Position numbers and translations under genes: made by a program | Shown: in pieces, positions 16,721 through 25,834 of the stretch | Layout: each line of letters opens with the position of its first letter | How positions within the stretch are numbered: position 1 is the first letter of the stretch | DNA from: Gammaproteobacteria bacterium | Lineage (GTDB): Bacteria; Pseudomonadota; Gammaproteobacteria; HIGHO2-12-38-15 | DNA: 46,196 bases | Assembly (NCBI GenBank): GCA_016218405.1 | Contig: JACREE010000083.1 | Location: 1-46,196 of the forward strand | Direction: 5' to 3' | The notes under the pieces: generated by a model | What the model was told of the DNA's origin: nothing | The model's database searches: none | Seen by the model: only the letters and a program-made list of their open reading frames with translations

Positions 16721-16882
16721 ACACTGATTCACTGATTTTGTCCGGTGATGCTTAGATTGTGTTATTTTTCATTCAAAAAAGCACAGGGCTAGCACCGCTG
16801 ACTCGAGCATTTTTTGAATGAAAAATGACTTAAAGATAAATACAAGATAAGATGCCACCGGATAAAATCAGTGAATCAGTGT
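16721..16882. mobile_element. MITE-like nested palindrome between divergent genes
   Basis: Outer arms of 26 bp (16722-16747 and 16856-16881, CACTGATTCACTGATTTTG at the left end) are complementary except at one base, and a further A/T pair extends them. Inner arms of 17 bp (ATTTTTCATTCAAAAAA at 16764-16780 and 16810-16826) are perfectly complementary. The segments between them also pair partly. A 162-base foldback without an open frame fits a miniature inverted-repeat element. No target duplication is obvious. It fills much of the shared promoter region of the two flanking genes. Confidence 0.65.
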
Positions 16883-16930
16883 GCTGGTGCGATACATTAT
16901 TTTACTTTATTTTTAAGGAGATTGTTTTAT

Positions 16931-19900
16931 ATGTTCCCTATCCCTATTGAATCATTCGAACAAGCTGCACAAGATGATTTGTTAAGCGAAGAAGCGATTA
17001 AATTATTTGATCCTAGAATTCCAGAACAATTGGATTTTTTAGATGCATTAACAGCCAGTGATAAAAATAAAAAAAATGATTTTTTAAGGAAAGCATTGAG
17101 TGTTTTTATTCAAACGAGTGAGCCGGGTTCAGTAGAAAAAATGGATGCCTTATTAAAAAGGGAATCTGATTTTTCTTTAAATTATTATGCTGAAAATATC
17201 ACGCCTGTGTATGAATGTTTTTGTTCGAGTGTATTTAAAGTTACTGTTGATTCGTTTTATGCAGCAGAATACATTAGAAAATTAAAAATTTTATTTCAAC
17301 ATGGTGCGCGTGCTGATTACCTTCCGGGAGGTCTCTATGAAGGTTGGACGCCTCTTGAGTATTTGTTTTTATCCCTCGATTTGGCGGTTGAAAAATTTGG
17401 GTCAGTTTTTTGTTTTTCTGTTGATGCTTATTTTAAAGAGGTTGTCGATTTATGTATTGAAAAAGGGCTTAAATTAGAAGGGATGCCTCCGTATACTAAG
17501 TTAGATACAAGAGGTGTTAAATTACCATTTTTGGTGACCTGTATTCGTTATGGTTTGTTTGAAACCTACACGTTGTTATTAAAAAAACATAAAATTCATC
17601 CAGATTTTAATAAAAATGGTATTTTTGTTTTAGAAGAACTCTTACGTTCAAAAATACCTACAACAATGAAAGAGCAAATGGTTAAAGATTTGTTTAGTCA
17701 GGGTGCTACGTTTAAACCTGAAGAATTTATGAGAAGGATAGCTCCTCATTCCGATAATAGCGGCAGTGCTCCTCTTGTTCCATTTTTATCGAAAGCTATA
17801 TTGATGTACAGAGATGGCTTGCTTGAACTGTCAACCATTGAGTTGTTGTTAGAAAAAGGCGCGAATATAGATGGTCTTTATCAATCATGCTCGCCACTGG
17901 CTGATGCGATTGATTTTCAAAAAATGCCTTTAATTGAGTTGCTTTTAAAGCGGGGTGCTTCACTTGATGTGGATGGGCAAAAAATATCTCCTTTGATGAG
18001 AACGATTTTGAAAGAAAATGAAGGAATGTGTAGAGCGTTGGTTTTGCGCGGAGCCAATGTTGCATTCAATATGCCAGGTACAATCAATTCAACCGCTTTT
18101 GATTGTGCTCTGGAGCGAGTTAAAAAGAAAAGATCTGATCAAAAGAAGGAATTATCGTTGGTTGAGCGAATGATTTTATGGGTGTTTGATCCAAAGGATG
18201 AAAGACACTGTCTTTATGTAAGAAGAATGATGAAAGGTTTAAATGAGTCGTCTCGCTTATTTTTACTTGATGTTTTGAGGCAAAGAAAAATAGATGAAGC
18301 TGCGTTGAGCGAAAATAAAAAACCAGAGAGTTTGTTAATGGATAAATCTGCTTCTTTTGAGGAGGCGGTGAGTTTGGCTGATGTTACTTCCGCTTTGGAT
18401 TTATTTGAAATAGAAAATTCAGGCCATTTGGCTTGTTTAAATGCGCTCCCTGCTGAAGGTAGAGCAAGCTTGGTAAAAGGGATTATTGTTTCTTATCTGC
18501 GTTCTGAGGCACCCTCAGCCCTTTCTCATTTAGCTAAAATTTTTGATATTTTCCCGGATTTTATAAACACTGAATATGAAAATTTAAAATCAATGAAGGT
18601 GATGTATTATGTTTTTTTAAAGATATGTAAAGAAGTTTCATCGGGTGGCATGCATCTTAATGTTCTTTACGAAAAAATGGAATTTTTACTAAAAAAAGGT
18701 CTTCAACTTCATTACCTCGAAGGGGAAGGAGAAAACGATAATCCCCTGTCTTTTTTTCTGGGAATGCTGGTGAATGTGATAAAGCAAGAACAGGGTAATC
18801 AGGCGGGTGTCCCATCCATTTATGATGAATGTGCTTTTAGGGTAGCCACTCTCTTGATCCAATATGGTGTTGTGTTAGAGGGGGCGCCTCCTTATGCATT
18901 GCCTGAACCCACTCAGATACCCACTGCGCTTAAGCGTACAGCTGAAGTCGGATTTCGCAAAACAGCTCAGTTACTTTTAGAAAAAGGGGTGCACCCTGAT
19001 TTTTCTGAGAATGCGTGTTTTCCTCTATACGTAGTATTGTCCAGTCGATTTTTGTTGCCTAATGAGAAAATGGCGATGGTAAAGTTGTTTTTTGAGCATG
19101 GTGCGAGTGTAACGCCTTTTCGTTTTATGGAATCGTTGGGCAAACCATTCTTATCTTCAGGAAATAGCCAAGAATTTTTATGGATAATAATTTTAAATTC
19201 TCTTGGAATCAGAACACCGAATGCACTTGATGTAGAAGTAAGAGCTGTTTCTGAAAGAGATAAAGAAAAATTTTCAATCATTCTGAAAATGTTATTGGAA
19301 AAAGGTTTGGATCCTAATTTATTAATTAATGAAATGACGCCGCTGACGCAATTGATTGCGGGTGGATTTGAAAACTTAAGTTTACTTTTATTAGAAAAAT
19401 ATGGTGCAAAACCAGATTTGGATGGACAGGGTCGTTCTTCGCTTTATATGACAGTATTGATGGAAAATGAAACAATATGTGAAAAGTTGGTGTTGGGAGG
19501 TGCAGATCTAAAATTTCGAGATAAAGAAGACGGTAAAACACCCTTTGAAATTGGCTATTATAAAATGTTGTGCCATAGCTTTTCACGAATGAGTATTATT
19601 TTTTGGGTATTTTATTTGCCTTCAGATGAGGCCTCTATCACGGCTGAACAGAGAGAATTTTTGGAGAGGAATATAGATGAGAAAAAAATGAGAGGGATGA
19701 TAGCGCTCATTTTTGAAAAAAAAGGGCTGGAAGGTTTGCTAGCTAAAAAACCGAATTTTGCAGTTGCCTCTGCCAGCATTTCTTCTTTTGAAGAGGCACT
19801 TGATAAGCAGCAAGATGAACGTGCCATTGAACTTTACGATAAAAATAATCCTTCTCATAGGAAGCGCTTATTGTTAAAGCAAAAAGAAGATGTGTTTTGT

Positions 19901-20923
19901 GCGCTCTATGAAGCGGTACGAGGTGAACCGTTTCCATTTCCTGTATCTAAAAATAAATCTCATGCAGTCACATCAAAAATAGATAATGCTGTCTCCAAAT
20001 CAAATAGAGCACAACAAAAAAAATCAAAACCGGCGGCGGCGTCAAGTACAGAAACTGTGGGTGCGCAAGCTGCCGTTTTGGCTCACCCCAGTCGTTATAA
20101 ACAAGCTCAACTAGATGCACAAAGAAAGGCTGCTGTTCAAGCCAGAGCTGAAGCAGCACGCCTGAGAGAAGAAGCAGAAATAAAAACCAGGGTTGATGCC
20201 AGAGCTAAGGCTGAGGCTGAAGCAAAAGCCAGAGCCGATGCCGAAGCAAAAGCCAAGGCTGACGCAAAAGCCAAGGCTGACGCCGAAGAAAAAATTAGAG
20301 CCGACGCTGAAGCAACATGTTTGCAGGAAGAAATGGCAGCAAAAGCCAAGGCTGATGCTGAAGCAAAAATCCGATCCAGATCCGATTTTATGCTTACGGT
20401 TAAATCAAAAAATTTATCGCGTGTGTATGAATGTGTTTCTCTGGATCGAAGCGTTAATTGTTTACGTCTTGGTGATTATGTGGATGCGTTGGAGTGTGCG
20501 GCTATGGAAGATGCGCCGTCTGTCGCAAATTGCTTATTAGAAGAATTATTAACTCGCTTTAGGCACCCATTTTTCTTATTGGTAGAATATGCCCATACCG
20601 TAGACAGAGATGTGTTGTTTAACTATTTAATTGATTTTTATCCCAATAAATCGGATGGCGAGGGGCATGGTTTATTATATCTAGCGGCTAAGTGTGGCAA
20701 TGATGCTTTGGCATTTACTTTAGGAAGACGTGGTGCCCCCTTGAGTGAGCCAGAACGAAAAGAATTAAGGGCCTTAAAAGAGCAAAGAAAGTTGCGGGAG
20801 CGGGCGGAACAAAAAGAATCCCCCTTATCTTCGCAAGGTTTTTTCGCTGCGAAAGACGTGCCGCGTGGGCCTCAAGGCGGTGTAAGCGTCAAGGTAGAAG
20901 CCAGAGTTTCGCCTTCTTCTTGA
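16931..20923 (+). CDS. Giant ankyrin-repeat/coiled-coil protein with internal tandem duplication, putative effector
   Basis: The start is the ATG at 16931 (1,330 residues), with AAGGAG ten bases upstream; an in-frame GTG at 16871 lies inside a repeat arm and is rejected. Ankyrin units are recognisable, for example LLLEKGANIDGL, LLLKRGASLDVDGQKISPLM, LLLEKGLDPNLL and LVLGGADLKF. The protein is built from a repeat of about 470 residues: unit 1 starts ESFEQA at residue 8, unit 2 ASFEEA at 474, and a third, short one SSFEEA at 951. Both long units contain matching segments (LEGMPPY/LEGAPPY, HPDFNKN/HPDFSEN). Residues about 1058-1148 form a TolA-like Ala/Lys/Glu/Asp coiled coil (KADAEAK repeats). 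A last ankyrin-like stretch (GHGLLYLAAKCGNDALAF) follows. No signal peptide or enzyme domain is seen. It probably binds host or bacterial proteins. Confidence 0.8.
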   Translation: MFPIPIESFEQAAQDDLLSEEAIKLFDPRIPEQLDFLDALTASDKNKKNDFLRKALSVFIQTSEPGSVEKMDALLKRESDFSLNYYAENITPVYECFCSSVFKVTVDSFYAAEYIRKLKILFQHGARADYLPGGLYEGWTPLEYLFLSLDLAVEKFGSVFCFSVDAYFKEVVDLCIEKGLKLEGMPPYTKLDTRGVKLPFLVTCIRYGLFETYTLLLKKHKIHPDFNKNGIFVLEELLRSKIPTTMKEQMVKDLFSQGATFKPEEFMRRIAPHSDNSGSAPLVPFLSKAILMYRDGLLELSTIELLLEKGANIDGLYQSCSPLADAIDFQKMPLIELLLKRGASLDVDGQKISPLMRTILKENEGMCRALVLRGANVAFNMPGTINSTAFDCALERVKKKRSDQKKELSLVERMILWVFDPKDERHCLYVRRMMKGLNESSRLFLLDVLRQRKIDEAALSENKKPESLLMDKSASFEEAVSLADVTSALDLFEIENSGHLACLNALPAEGRASLVKGIIVSYLRSEAPSALSHLAKIFDIFPDFINTEYENLKSMKVMYYVFLKICKEVSSGGMHLNVLYEKMEFLLKKGLQLHYLEGEGENDNPLSFFLGMLVNVIKQEQGNQAGVPSIYDECAFRVATLLIQYGVVLEGAPPYALPEPTQIPTALKRTAEVGFRKTAQLLLEKGVHPDFSENACFPLYVVLSSRFLLPNEKMAMVKLFFEHGASVTPFRFMESLGKPFLSSGNSQEFLWIIILNSLGIRTPNALDVEVRAVSERDKEKFSIILKMLLEKGLDPNLLINEMTPLTQLIAGGFENLSLLLLEKYGAKPDLDGQGRSSLYMTVLMENETICEKLVLGGADLKFRDKEDGKTPFEIGYYKMLCHSFSRMSIIFWVFYLPSDEASITAEQREFLERNIDEKKMRGMIALIFEKKGLEGLLAKKPNFAVASASISSFEEALDKQQDERAIELYDKNNPSHRKRLLLKQKEDVFCALYEAVRGEPFPFPVSKNKSHAVTSKIDNAVSKSNRAQQKKSKPAAASSTETVGAQAAVLAHPSRYKQAQLDAQRKAAVQARAEAARLREEAEIKTRVDARAKAEAEAKARADAEAKAKADAKAKADAEEKIRADAEATCLQEEMAAKAKADAEAKIRSRSDFMLTVKSKNLSRVYECVSLDRSVNCLRLGDYVDALECAAMEDAPSVANCLLEELLTRFRHPFFLLVEYAHTVDRDVLFNYLIDFYPNKSDGEGHGLLYLAAKCGNDALAFTLGRRGAPLSEPERKELRALKEQRKLRERAEQKESPLSSQGFFAAKDVPRGPQGGVSVKVEARVSPSS

Positions 20924-21036
20924 TCAAGTTGACTGCTTACTCTTGAGGTACGACGGGTATAAAGTTCAGACGCAAGGCGGCCAATGATAAAAAAGTCTGT
21001 GCCAATTAACAAACTAATGTTTAAAGGAATTGTATA

Positions 21037-23256
21037 GTGAATTTATCTCGTGGTCATGTTCAAGAAAGCAATCATTCTGTGTCATCAACCCATAATTTAT
21101 TTTATACCTGCCCAATGCACCTTGAAATTATCCGCCATCATCCAGGAAATTGTCCTATTTGTGGTATGGCGTTAGAGCTTAAAGGTGTCTTGCAGGAAAA
21201 TGCTTTAAATAAAGAACTAACTGATATGTCGAGACGGTTTTGGATGGGCGTTATTTTGAGTGCTCCCATTTTATTTCTTAGCATGGGAATGCATTTTCCT
21301 GTTATTGCAAGTGTTGTGCATTTAATTTCTTCCCATACTTCTTCTTGGATTCAATTTATTTTAGCAACACTTGTTACTTTGGGGTGTGGGTGGCCTTTAT
21401 TAAAACGAGGCGGAATTTCTATTCTCGAACGTCATTTAAATATGTTTACCTTGATATCGTTAGGAACGATGGTTGCATATGGCTACAGCATTATTGCTCT
21501 GTTTTTCCCGGGGATATTCCCATCTGCTTTTCGTTCACCGGGTGGTGAGGTAAATCTTTATTTTGAAGCTGCAAGTGTGATAACAACATTAGTTCTGATG
21601 GGGCAAGTATTAGAATTAAAAGGACGCAACGAAACAAGTGGTGCGTTACGTGCGCTATTGGATCTGTCACCCAAAATGGCACATAAAATAAATAAAGATA
21701 ATGAAGTGGAGATCGCTTTGGAGGATGTTCAGGTTAACGATTTATTGAGGGTGAAGCCTGGTGAGAAAATTCCGACAGATGGTGAAGTCACTGAAGGTAA
21801 TAGTGCTGTAGATGAATCCATGATCACGGGTGAATCTATTCCTGTTGAAAAAGGAGTAGGAGTAAAAGTGATGGGTGGTACATTAAATTTATCGGGTAGT
21901 TTTATTATGCGTGCTGATCGTGTGGGAAAAGAAACAATGCTTGCGCAGATTGTACAGCTTGTTTCAGATGCACAGCATACGCGCGCACCTATCCAACGAG
22001 TGGCTGATCGTGTTTCTGGTTATTTTGTTCCGATTGTTTTGTTTATTTCAATGGTTACTTTTTTTGTTTGGATGTTTGTGGGTCCTAACCCTGCTGTAAC
22101 GTATGGATTCATTTCTGCAATTTCAGTGTTAATCATTGCTTGTCCCTGTGCGCTTGGTTTGGCAACGCCGATGTCTATTACCGTGGGTATAGGAAGGGGC
22201 GCACAGGCAGGGATTTTAATAAAAAATGCGGCAAGCTTGGAGCGCTTTGAAAAAGTGAATTTTTTAGTTATTGATAAAACGGGCACGCTTACACTGGGAA
22301 AGCCTGTGGTCAAAAATATAATTGCCGCACCGAATTTTGATGAAAATAAAATTTTACTTGTAGCTGCGAGTTTAGAAAATCAAAGTGAGCATCCTTTAGC
22401 AAATGCAATTGTAAGCGCAGCCAGGGAAAGCAAACTTTCCTTATTAAAAGTTACTGATTTTTTCTCAGAAACAGGTAAAGGTGTAAAAGGATTTTTGGAG
22501 GGTAAAAGAGTTGCTTTAGGGAACATTAGACTATTAGATGATTTAAATATCGTAACTGAAGTGTTGGAAGAAAAAGCAAAAATATTACGTCAAAATGGGG
22601 AAACGGTTATGTACGTTGTGGTGGGTGATCAACTCGCAGGGTTAATTAGCGTAAGTGATCCTATTAAATCTTCGGCTATTCCTGCTCTTAATTTATTGAG
22701 ACGAGAAGGTATTAAAATTATGATGGTGACGGGCGATAATAGCATAACAGCAAATGCTGTTGCCAAAAAATTAGGTATCGATAATGTTGAAGCAGAAGTT
22801 TTACCACAACAAAAAAATTTAATTGTAAAAAAATTAAAAGAAAAAGGGTATCTCGTTGCTATGGTGGGTGATGGAATTAATGATGCACCTGCTTTAGCGG
22901 AAGCAGATATCGGTATAGCAATGGGCACAGGAGCTGATGTGGCTATTCAAAGTTCAGATATTACTTTGATAAAAGGTGATTTGAAAGGGGTAGTGCGTGC
23001 CAGACAACTTAGCAATAAAGTCATGCGAAATGTCCGTGAAAATTTATTTCTTGCCTTTGTTTATAATATTCTTTGCATCCCTATTGCTGCTGGCGTGCTT
23101 TACCCATGGACAGGAATATTATTAAATCCAATGATAGGTGCATTAGCGATGAGTTTAAGTTCGGTTTCTGTTATAGGGAATGCATTGCGGTTGCGCTACA
23201 TTGTATACTCCTCTGATTCCCCTAGAGAAGACGGGATAATAGGCGAACATCCCTAG
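21037..23256 (+). CDS. copA: Copper-type P1B ATPase
   Basis: It uses ATP to export heavy-metal cations, most likely Cu(I), across the inner membrane. The 739-residue protein begins with a YTCPMH...CPICGM metal-binding domain (residues 23-48) rather than the usual HMA domain. It then has transmembrane helices, the actuator loop [11 protein letters not shown], the metal site CPC in [12 protein letters not shown] (Cys369 and Cys371), the phosphorylated Asp413 in DKTGTLT, and the hinge [18 protein letters not shown]. The CPC motif and this N-terminal domain fit copper exporters. GTG at 21037 is the start, with AAAGGA eight bases upstream. No copper chaperone or CueR-type regulator gene is adjacent. 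The exact metal is inferred. Confidence 0.9.
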   Translation: MNLSRGHVQESNHSVSSTHNLFYTCPMHLEIIRHHPGNCPICGMALELKGVLQENALNKELTDMSRRFWMGVILSAPILFLSMGMHFPVIASVVHLISSHTSSWIQFILATLVTLGCGWPLLKRGGISILERHLNMFTLISLGTMVAYGYSIIALFFPGIFPSAFRSPGGEVNLYFEAASVITTLVLMGQVLELKGRNETSGALRALLDLSPKMAHKINKDNEVEIALEDVQVNDLLRVKPGEKIPTDGEVTEGNSAVDESMITGESIPVEKGVGVKVMGGTLNLSGSFIMRADRVGKETMLAQIVQLVSDAQHTRAPIQRVADRVSGYFVPIVLFISMVTFFVWMFVGPNPAVTYGFISAISVLIIACPCALGLATPMSITVGIGRGAQAGILIKNAASLERFEKVNFLVIDKTGTLTLGKPVVKNIIAAPNFDENKILLVAASLENQSEHPLANAIVSAARESKLSLLKVTDFFSETGKGVKGFLEGKRVALGNIRLLDDLNIVTEVLEEKAKILRQNGETVMYVVVGDQLAGLISVSDPIKSSAIPALNLLRREGIKIMMVTGDNSITANAVAKKLGIDNVEAEVLPQQKNLIVKKLKEKGYLVAMVGDGINDAPALAEADIGIAMGTGADVAIQSSDITLIKGDLKGVVRARQLSNKVMRNVRENLFLAFVYNILCIPIAAGVLYPWTGILLNPMIGALAMSLSSVSVIGNALRLRYIVYSSDSPREDGIIGEHP

Positions 23257-23608
23257 GGAGAAGCGTGGCAGGGAAGAGGAGCCCGACGAAAAGAAGCAGA
23301 AGAAAAGCAGACGCGTGCTGGGAGGCTGATGCTATCAGAATATAAAAAAATAAATTGAAATTGATACGCTGTGCTCATGATATCAACCACCTCAGCTGCC
23401 CATACTCAACTCTATGATTTGTTCAGAATAAAGTCAATGCACTATAATGACTTTTTCCTACTTATAAGTGATCGTTAGGTTACACCAACAGTAACTTACC
23501 GTTGAGTAATGTCCATACCCCTTGTACCTGAAGGGACTGGGGGTATATGTTACCGCAGGACTTTCTAGGCTAGTCACCCTGCACAAGTTGCTGGCCCTCA
23601 CCAGTGCA
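23257..23608. other. Intergenic region with the left terminal repeat of the ATPase unit
   Basis: No gene is visible. The part just after copA is purine-rich and of unlike composition. At 23515-23535 lies ATACCCCTTGTACCTGAAGGG, whose exact complement occurs at 24904-24924 on the far side of the DUF4143 gene. The rest shows no tRNA, hairpin terminator or long open frame. Confidence 0.6.
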
Positions 23609-24841
23609 TCACAACCAACCGCAAGGTAGTTGAAAAATTTCTTTTGTGAGCCATTTACCTTCAGAAGATTGATTGATCAATAATCCAAACGGCAGATCGT
23701 GTTCTTTTATAAATTCTTTCAAGCTCCTGAGCTCTTTAAGTGGTGTGTTGGCGCCGTATTTGATTTCGATAGGCAAAATACCAAACGGACCTTTCAAAAT
23801 TAAATCAATTTCAGCACCATTGCGTGTTCGATAATAATAGGTTTGCCAATTGGTTATCGGGCTTGCTTGTAAACCTTTGATAATTTCTTCAATCACAAAA
23901 CTTTCAAATGATCGCCCTACCACAGGGTGGCTATATAATGCATCAATATTTTGAATTTTAAGGAGATAATGTAATAAGCCGGTGTCTTGCAGATGACCTT
24001 TTGGCATTTTCACAATGGATTTTGTCACATTATTTTCGTAGCTAGGGAGTTGTCGCCATAAATAACTTCCTTCTGAAATAGTAAGATATTCACGCACTGT
24101 CGGTTCGCTTACTTCAATAGCGCGCGCGATATTAGAACGATTAATGATCGTGCCGGACAAATGTCCTAACATTGTAATAAAGCGCTGATAAGCCAGTTTA
24201 TTTAATTTTGGAAATAGTGAAGCAATATCGCGGTTGATGTAGGTATTAAAATAATTATCCATCCATTCAAGATAAAATGCGTGAGAGGTGGATAAGCTTG
24301 CTTTTGGGTAACCTCCTTTAAACCATACATCGTGTACTTGATCTAACGTCAACGGTGGTTTTGCAAATTGTATTTCTTTCTTGTCCGGGGTGGATTCGAA
24401 AATGCGATAAAAAGGACTAAGTGCTTTGCCAGCATATTCGTTTACTTTTAATGTGCCGAGTTCTTGCAGAGCAACACGACCTGCTAACGATTCCGAGACA
24501 TGCTTTAACCTATCAGGACTGCTTGACCCCGTTAAAATAAATCGCTTATTTAAGTTGGGAAATTTATCAATTTCACCGCGCAGCACATTGAAAATAGTGG
24601 GATAGAACTGCGCTTCGTCTAAAATGAGATGCTTAGGGTATCGTTCGAAGAAAAATTCGGGGTCATGACTTATTTGTTCAAAGTGGCTAGGTTTTTCTAA
24701 ATCGAAATAATGCCATGTGGGTGCCATTTGTTTTGCTAACGTTGTCTTGCCCACTTGCCTGGCGCCTAAAACGACGATAGCGGGGAAGTGGTTCAGTAGG
24801 TGATTTAGCTTGGCTTCTAGGTTCCTTTTAATACCAGTCAT
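23609..24841 (-). CDS. AAA-type ATPase of the DUF4143 family (second copy)
   Basis: The 410-residue protein shows Walker A LGARQVGKTTLAKQM (about residues 22-36), Walker B HLILDEAQFYP, sensor-like RFILTGSSSPDRLKH, a central winged-helix-like segment (RSNIARAIEVSEPTVREYL), and the C-terminal nuclease-like pattern YRTRNGAEIDLILKG...LPIEIKYG. It is the best-conserved type of DUF4143 protein, common in bacterial accessory regions; its function is not settled. It is clearly different in sequence from the copy at 5347-6666. The palindrome TGGTATTTTATACCA at 24868-24882, just ahead of the start, could be its operator. The gene lies between inverted 21-bp repeats in a degraded accessory region. Confidence 0.87.
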   Translation of the reverse strand: MTGIKRNLEAKLNHLLNHFPAIVVLGARQVGKTTLAKQMAPTWHYFDLEKPSHFEQISHDPEFFFERYPKHLILDEAQFYPTIFNVLRGEIDKFPNLNKRFILTGSSSPDRLKHVSESLAGRVALQELGTLKVNEYAGKALSPFYRIFESTPDKKEIQFAKPPLTLDQVHDVWFKGGYPKASLSTSHAFYLEWMDNYFNTYINRDIASLFPKLNKLAYQRFITMLGHLSGTIINRSNIARAIEVSEPTVREYLTISEGSYLWRQLPSYENNVTKSIVKMPKGHLQDTGLLHYLLKIQNIDALYSHPVVGRSFESFVIEEIIKGLQASPITNWQTYYYRTRNGAEIDLILKGPFGILPIEIKYGANTPLKELRSLKEFIKEHDLPFGLLINQSSEGKWLTKEIFQLPCGWL

Positions 24842-24867
24842 ATTCGAGGGTTTCCTTTGAATTTTAC

Positions 24868-24882
24868 TGGTATTTTATACCA
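24868..24882. promoter_or_regulatory. Palindromic candidate operator of the second DUF4143 gene
   Basis: TGGTATTTTATACCA has 6-base arms around a 3-base centre and lies 27-41 bases before the ATPase start on the minus strand. It contains a -10-like TATAAA on that strand. Its use as an operator is inferred from symmetry and position. Confidence 0.35.
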
Positions 24883-24923
24883 AAGCAGGCGGGATTTCTA
24901 TACCCCTTCAGGTACAAGGGGTA

Positions 24924-25106
24924 TATACTCCTCGGACCTGAAGATACTGGTTTTTTTCATCTTGCTATTGGGTCATCTGGAAACGTTCTTCAATCAAAAA
25001 ACCTCGAAATATGTCTAATATTCCTGCGATTTTTCTCAATCAGAACGTTTCCATCTAACCCAACATCAAGCGAAAAAATTCCAGATCTTCAAGTACGAGG
25101 AGTATA
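24924..25106. mobile_element. 183-bp MITE with long imperfect terminal inverted repeats
   Basis: The left arm starts TATACTCCTCGGACCTGAAG (24924-24943) and the right arm is the complement of TATACTCCTCGTACTTGAAG (25087-25106). Similarity continues inward for about 70 bases, through a GGAAACGTTCT block present in both arms. No open frame is present. The terminal 20-26 bases are related to the repeats that bound the neighbouring ATPase gene. Confidence 0.75.
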
Positions 25107-25152
25107 GATTGCCATGGGGCTTCTATTGTTTTTTTTAAGGCCCCATTCTAAT

Positions 25153-25368
25153 TCAAAAATGGTTTTTCGCAAATGTCCTGCCTGATCCTGATTTTAAATA
25201 TTTTTCAAAATTTTCAGCTTTTTGTTTTTCGGGGAAGGCGAGGTAGAGGGTGAGTTTCCAGGGACAATATTTTTTTGTATGGGGTGATTTGCCAAGGTTG
25301 TGTTCTTCAAAGCGGCGTTTTAGATCTTGGGTTAAACCAATATAGAATCGATCGGGGGAAGAAATACT
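25153..25368 (-). pseudogene. GIY-YIG endonuclease-like gene remnant, N-terminus missing
   Basis: On the minus strand a frame reads SISSPDRFYIGLTQDLKRRF, then LGKSPHTKKYCPWKLTLYLA and a normal C-terminus LKSGSGRTFAKNHF followed by TGA. This is the standard small GIY-YIG domain protein (about 80 residues), but the first 8-10 residues, including the GIY-containing strand (YVYILK), are replaced by a stop and unrelated sequence from the SleB-like gene upstream. It has no start codon. Bases 25218-25305 are nearly identical to 27299-27386 in a second GIY-YIG gene. Confidence 0.8.
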
Positions 25369-25817
25369 TCAATAATTTTTTTACATTTTTCCCAGGTTTC
25401 TTGTTCTTTTTTATCATGATGGATAATCCGTAAAATGGTGGGATAATTTTTGTCGCTAGGATTCCAGCAATCAAACTGGCGCTCGCTTAAAACGATATTT
25501 TTGTATGTGCCTTTCCATTTTTTAATTTGCTTTCGATTTTTCATTACCCATGCAATAGCCTTGATGCTTTCATTGGACTCACCTCGAGCCTCTCCAAATG
25601 CGGTAAGTATGGTGTAAGTAAGGTCGGGATTTTCTGGGTTTTCTGTTTTGCAGAAATTGTCAAAATAATTAGGCATCATGCGGCAGTAGTTGTGGACATG
25701 TTGGATATAGGGTTCTCCCCGTTTATTCTTTTTCTTTTTGTCATGCGCACGAACCAAGCAACTGCCTTCTGGGCATGAAATTATTTCTTTTGTAGGTTTT
25801 TTGGCGGATGTTTTCAT
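25332..25817 (-). CDS. SleB-like cell wall hydrolase, C-terminally truncated by fusion to GIY-YIG DNA
   Basis: Residues about 67-120 match the SleB/Hydrolase_2 fold: TILTAFGEARGESNESIKAI with the catalytic Glu, AWVMKNR, and ERQFDCWNPSDKN. These enzymes cleave peptidoglycan glycan strands. The usual ending of the domain, with a DPT-GATHYY-like block, is missing: after KIIEVFLPP the frame runs into the GIY-YIG remnant in another frame and stops. There is no signal peptide, and the N-terminus is Lys-rich (HDKKKKNKRGE). At 161 residues it is probably inactive, or at least altered. The overlap with the remnant is 37 bases. Confidence 0.65.
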   Translation of the reverse strand: MKTSAKKPTKEIISCPEGSCLVRAHDKKKKNKRGEPYIQHVHNYCRMMPNYFDNFCKTENPENPDLTYTILTAFGEARGESNESIKAIAWVMKNRKQIKKWKGTYKNIVLSERQFDCWNPSDKNYPTILRIIHHDKKEQETWEKCKKIIEVFLPPIDSILV

Positions 25818-25834
25818 GGATTATGAAGGCGTTT

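Larger units (their letters stand above)
23515..24924. mobile_element. Candidate mobile unit: DUF4143 ATPase gene between 21-bp inverted repeats
   Basis: The 21-bp ends at 23515-23535 and 24904-24924 are perfect inverted copies containing CCCCTTGTACCTGAAGGG. Between them is exactly one gene with its upstream region. The right end abuts a 183-bp MITE with related ends. No transposase is present, and the two repeats could instead be regulatory or terminator sites, so mobility is inferred. Confidence 0.45.

Noticed and set aside
16871-16930. GTG start for the ankyrin giant inside the palindrome arm
   Set aside because: No ribosome site there, while ATG 16931 has AAGGAG ten bases upstream.
20137-20540. 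Long open frames on both strands across the Ala-rich coiled coil of the ankyrin giant
   Set aside because: They are shadows of the GCN-rich repeat coding the coiled coil; no ribosome site and no protein-like features of their own.
20924-21036. CueR-type operator ahead of the copper ATPase
   Set aside because: A TATAAA is present, but no -35 box at 19-base spacing and no clear dyad of the MerR type could be found.
24842-24924. Relation between the upstream AAAATTCAAAG of the second DUF4143 gene and the 33-bp iterons of the first
   Set aside because: Only about 11 bases match, in opposite orientation to the gene, in AT-rich DNA; chance is a sufficient explanation.
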